Below are positions 15,061 to 15,839 of a stretch of 15,839 nt of DNA, in pieces; positions within the stretch are counted from its first letter, which is position 1, and every line of letters begins with the position of its first letter. The position numbers and the translations under genes were made by a program. The stretch covers positions 1 through 15,839 of the forward strand of contig JBKPCD010000268.1 of assembly GCA_046727175.1 (NCBI GenBank), read 5' to 3'. The DNA comes from JBKPCD01 sp046727175 (GTDB lineage: Bacteria > Acidobacteriota > Vicinamibacteria > Vicinamibacterales > 2-12-FULL-66-21). The notes below the pieces were generated by a model. The model had not been told where the DNA came from and ran no database searches. It saw only the letters and a list, made by a program, of their open reading frames with translations.

Positions 15061-15594
15061 ATGCATCTTCGAGCTTTCACGGTTGCGATGAGCGCGAGTC
15101 TCTGGTTCGCAGGCAGCAGCCTCGTCGGTCAGGAGATTTCAAAGGACGTGGTTCCGGGCGTGCGCAATTTTGCCAGGCTCCAGACGACGGTCGCGTGCGC
15201 AGGCGCCACCAGTCCGGAGGCGCTGACCGCGATCAAGGAAATGGGGTTCGTGTCGGTCATCAATCTGAGGCTTGCGACCGAATCCGGCGCCGAGGTCGAG
15301 AAGGAAGAGGAGGCGGCTAAGGCTGCCGGGCTGCGGTACTTCCACGTGCCGTTCACCGGTAAACCAGATCCCGCGGCGGCCGATCAGTTCCTGACAGCGA
15401 TCACCACGCCAGGCGCAGAACCCGCCTTCATACACTGCGCTGGCGGAAACCGCGCGGCCACGATGTGGCTGATCAAACGGTTGAGTGTCGACAAATGGGA
15501 CGTGGACAAAGCCGTCAAGGAGGCCGAAGCGCTCGGCCAGACCAATCAGGAACTCCGCACATGGGCGATTGAGTACGCCCACACCCGCAAGTGA
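15061..15594 (+). CDS. Secreted protein-tyrosine-phosphatase-like protein (DSP/DUF442-type)
   Basis: This 177-residue protein begins with a signal peptide (MHLRAFTVAMSASLWFAGSS, cleavage probably near residue 23-24). The mature domain has the cysteine-phosphatase fold markers: VPGVRNFARLQ, SPEALTAIKEMGFVSVINLR with the conserved INLR strand, a helix rich in E/K, YFHVPFTG, and the active loop IHCAGGNRAA. In the loop His125, Cys126 and Arg131 form H-C-X4-R, one residue shorter than the classical PTP CX5R. This resembles the DUF442/beta-lactamase-hydrolase-like phosphatase and rhodanese loops. An export location makes periplasmic action likely. The start has GAGGGGGG a few nt upstream. The substrate is unknown; a sulfur-transfer role is the main alternative. 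Confidence 0.88.
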   Translation: MHLRAFTVAMSASLWFAGSSLVGQEISKDVVPGVRNFARLQTTVACAGATSPEALTAIKEMGFVSVINLRLATESGAEVEKEEEAAKAAGLRYFHVPFTGKPDPAAADQFLTAITTPGAEPAFIHCAGGNRAATMWLIKRLSVDKWDVDKAVKEAEALGQTNQELRTWAIEYAHTRK

Positions 15595-15598
15595 GGAA

Positions 15599-15619
15599 GC
15601 GACGCCCGGCTAGCGTCGC
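15599..15619. terminator. Hairpin between convergent phosphatase-like and DUF411 genes
   Basis: GCGACGC (15599-15605) and GCGTCGC (15613-15619) form a perfect 7-bp stem with a 7-nt loop that includes the DUF411 stop codon (15610-15612). It lies 5 bp after the stop of the plus-strand gene and can serve both directions. There is no T-run on either side. Confidence 0.5.
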
Positions 15620-15839
15620 GCGAACTCGTACGTCGTTCCATCGCTGCGGAACGCGATGATCGAGTACGACTGCACGTACGCGCCCTCCATCCCGGGCGAC
15701 CCAATCGGCATGCCGGGTACGGAGATGCCGGCAATCTTCGGCTTGTCCTTGAGCATCTGCCGGACGACGTCGGCCGGTACGTGGCCTTCGACGATGTAGT
15801 CGCCGACGAGGGCGGTGTGGCAGGCCTGAAGATGCGAGG
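15610..15839 (-). CDS. DUF411 domain protein (C-terminal part; 5' end beyond window)
   Basis: The minus-strand frame enters from the right edge and ends at TAG 15610-15612, giving 75 visible residues. It reads SHLQACHTALVGDYIVEGHV, then PADVVRQMLKDKPKIAGISV and PGMPIGSPGMEGAYVQSYSI. The Cys-His pair (ACHTA), the GH(V)P motif and PGMPIGSPGME are the signature of DUF411, a small periplasmic copper/metal-binding protein family related to CzcE. The first CxxC-type metal site would lie in the missing N-terminal part, beyond the edge. It converges on the secreted phosphatase-like gene. A role in metal binding or resistance is family knowledge, not shown here. Confidence 0.9.
   Translation of the reverse strand, partial: SHLQACHTALVGDYIVEGHVPADVVRQMLKDKPKIAGISVPGMPIGSPGMEGAYVQSYSIIAFRSDGTTYEFARR

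Overview
The window is GC-rich bacterial DNA with dense, mostly minus-strand genes and short intergenic gaps. An ADOP-type orphan permease is translationally coupled to a PadR regulator of the kind TIGR03433/TIGR03434 describe for Acidobacteria. A second orphan MacB/FtsX permease and abundant beta-propeller, VOC, DinB-like and DUF1579 genes fit the same picture. The likely source is an acidobacterium (Vicinamibacteria-like), but this is inferred from gene content only; there is no rRNA or other marker. No tRNA, rRNA, CRISPR array or transposase gene was seen.

Layout. (1) 1-6573, minus strand: a four-gene module, transcribed PadR regulator -> 879-aa ADOP permease -> two tandem paralogous membrane-anchored PQQ-like beta-propeller proteins; the second runs off the left edge. 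Spacings are 3, 9 and 29 nt. Palindromic boxes just upstream of padR look like its own operator. (2) 6752-9100, minus strand: an ECF sigma factor, a coupled small two-TM protein in the position where an anti-sigma factor often sits, then a TrpB2-type tryptophan synthase beta chain with its own good promoter. (3) 9197-9439: a start-less DinB-family C-terminal remnant. (4) 9497-10030, plus strand: a DUF1579 protein, followed by a 201-bp segment bounded by an 18-bp imperfect inverted repeat (possible MITE-like element). (5) 10332-11532, minus strand: a two-gene VOC (glyoxalase-fold) operon with a long palindrome upstream. (6) 11901-14321, minus strand: a second orphan permease without PadR or prefix domain, with low-complexity repeat or hairpin DNA at both ends. 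(7) 14488-15021, minus strand, a DUF1697 protein, divergent over 39 bp from a secreted phosphatase-like protein (15061-15594, plus). That gene converges on a partial DUF411 gene (15610-15839, minus) across a hairpin that could end both transcripts.

How the genes may work together: the clearest unit is PadR/ADOP/propeller/propeller, probably one autoregulated operon for envelope or efflux-like functions. Neither permease has an ATPase gene beside it, so an ATPase must come from elsewhere if they transport. The sigma factor and its partner form a second regulatory unit. The remaining genes look like independent accessory or housekeeping functions. The most unusual observations are the duplicated 5-TM propeller proteins fused into a permease operon, the 201-bp inverted-repeat element, and the operator-like palindromes.
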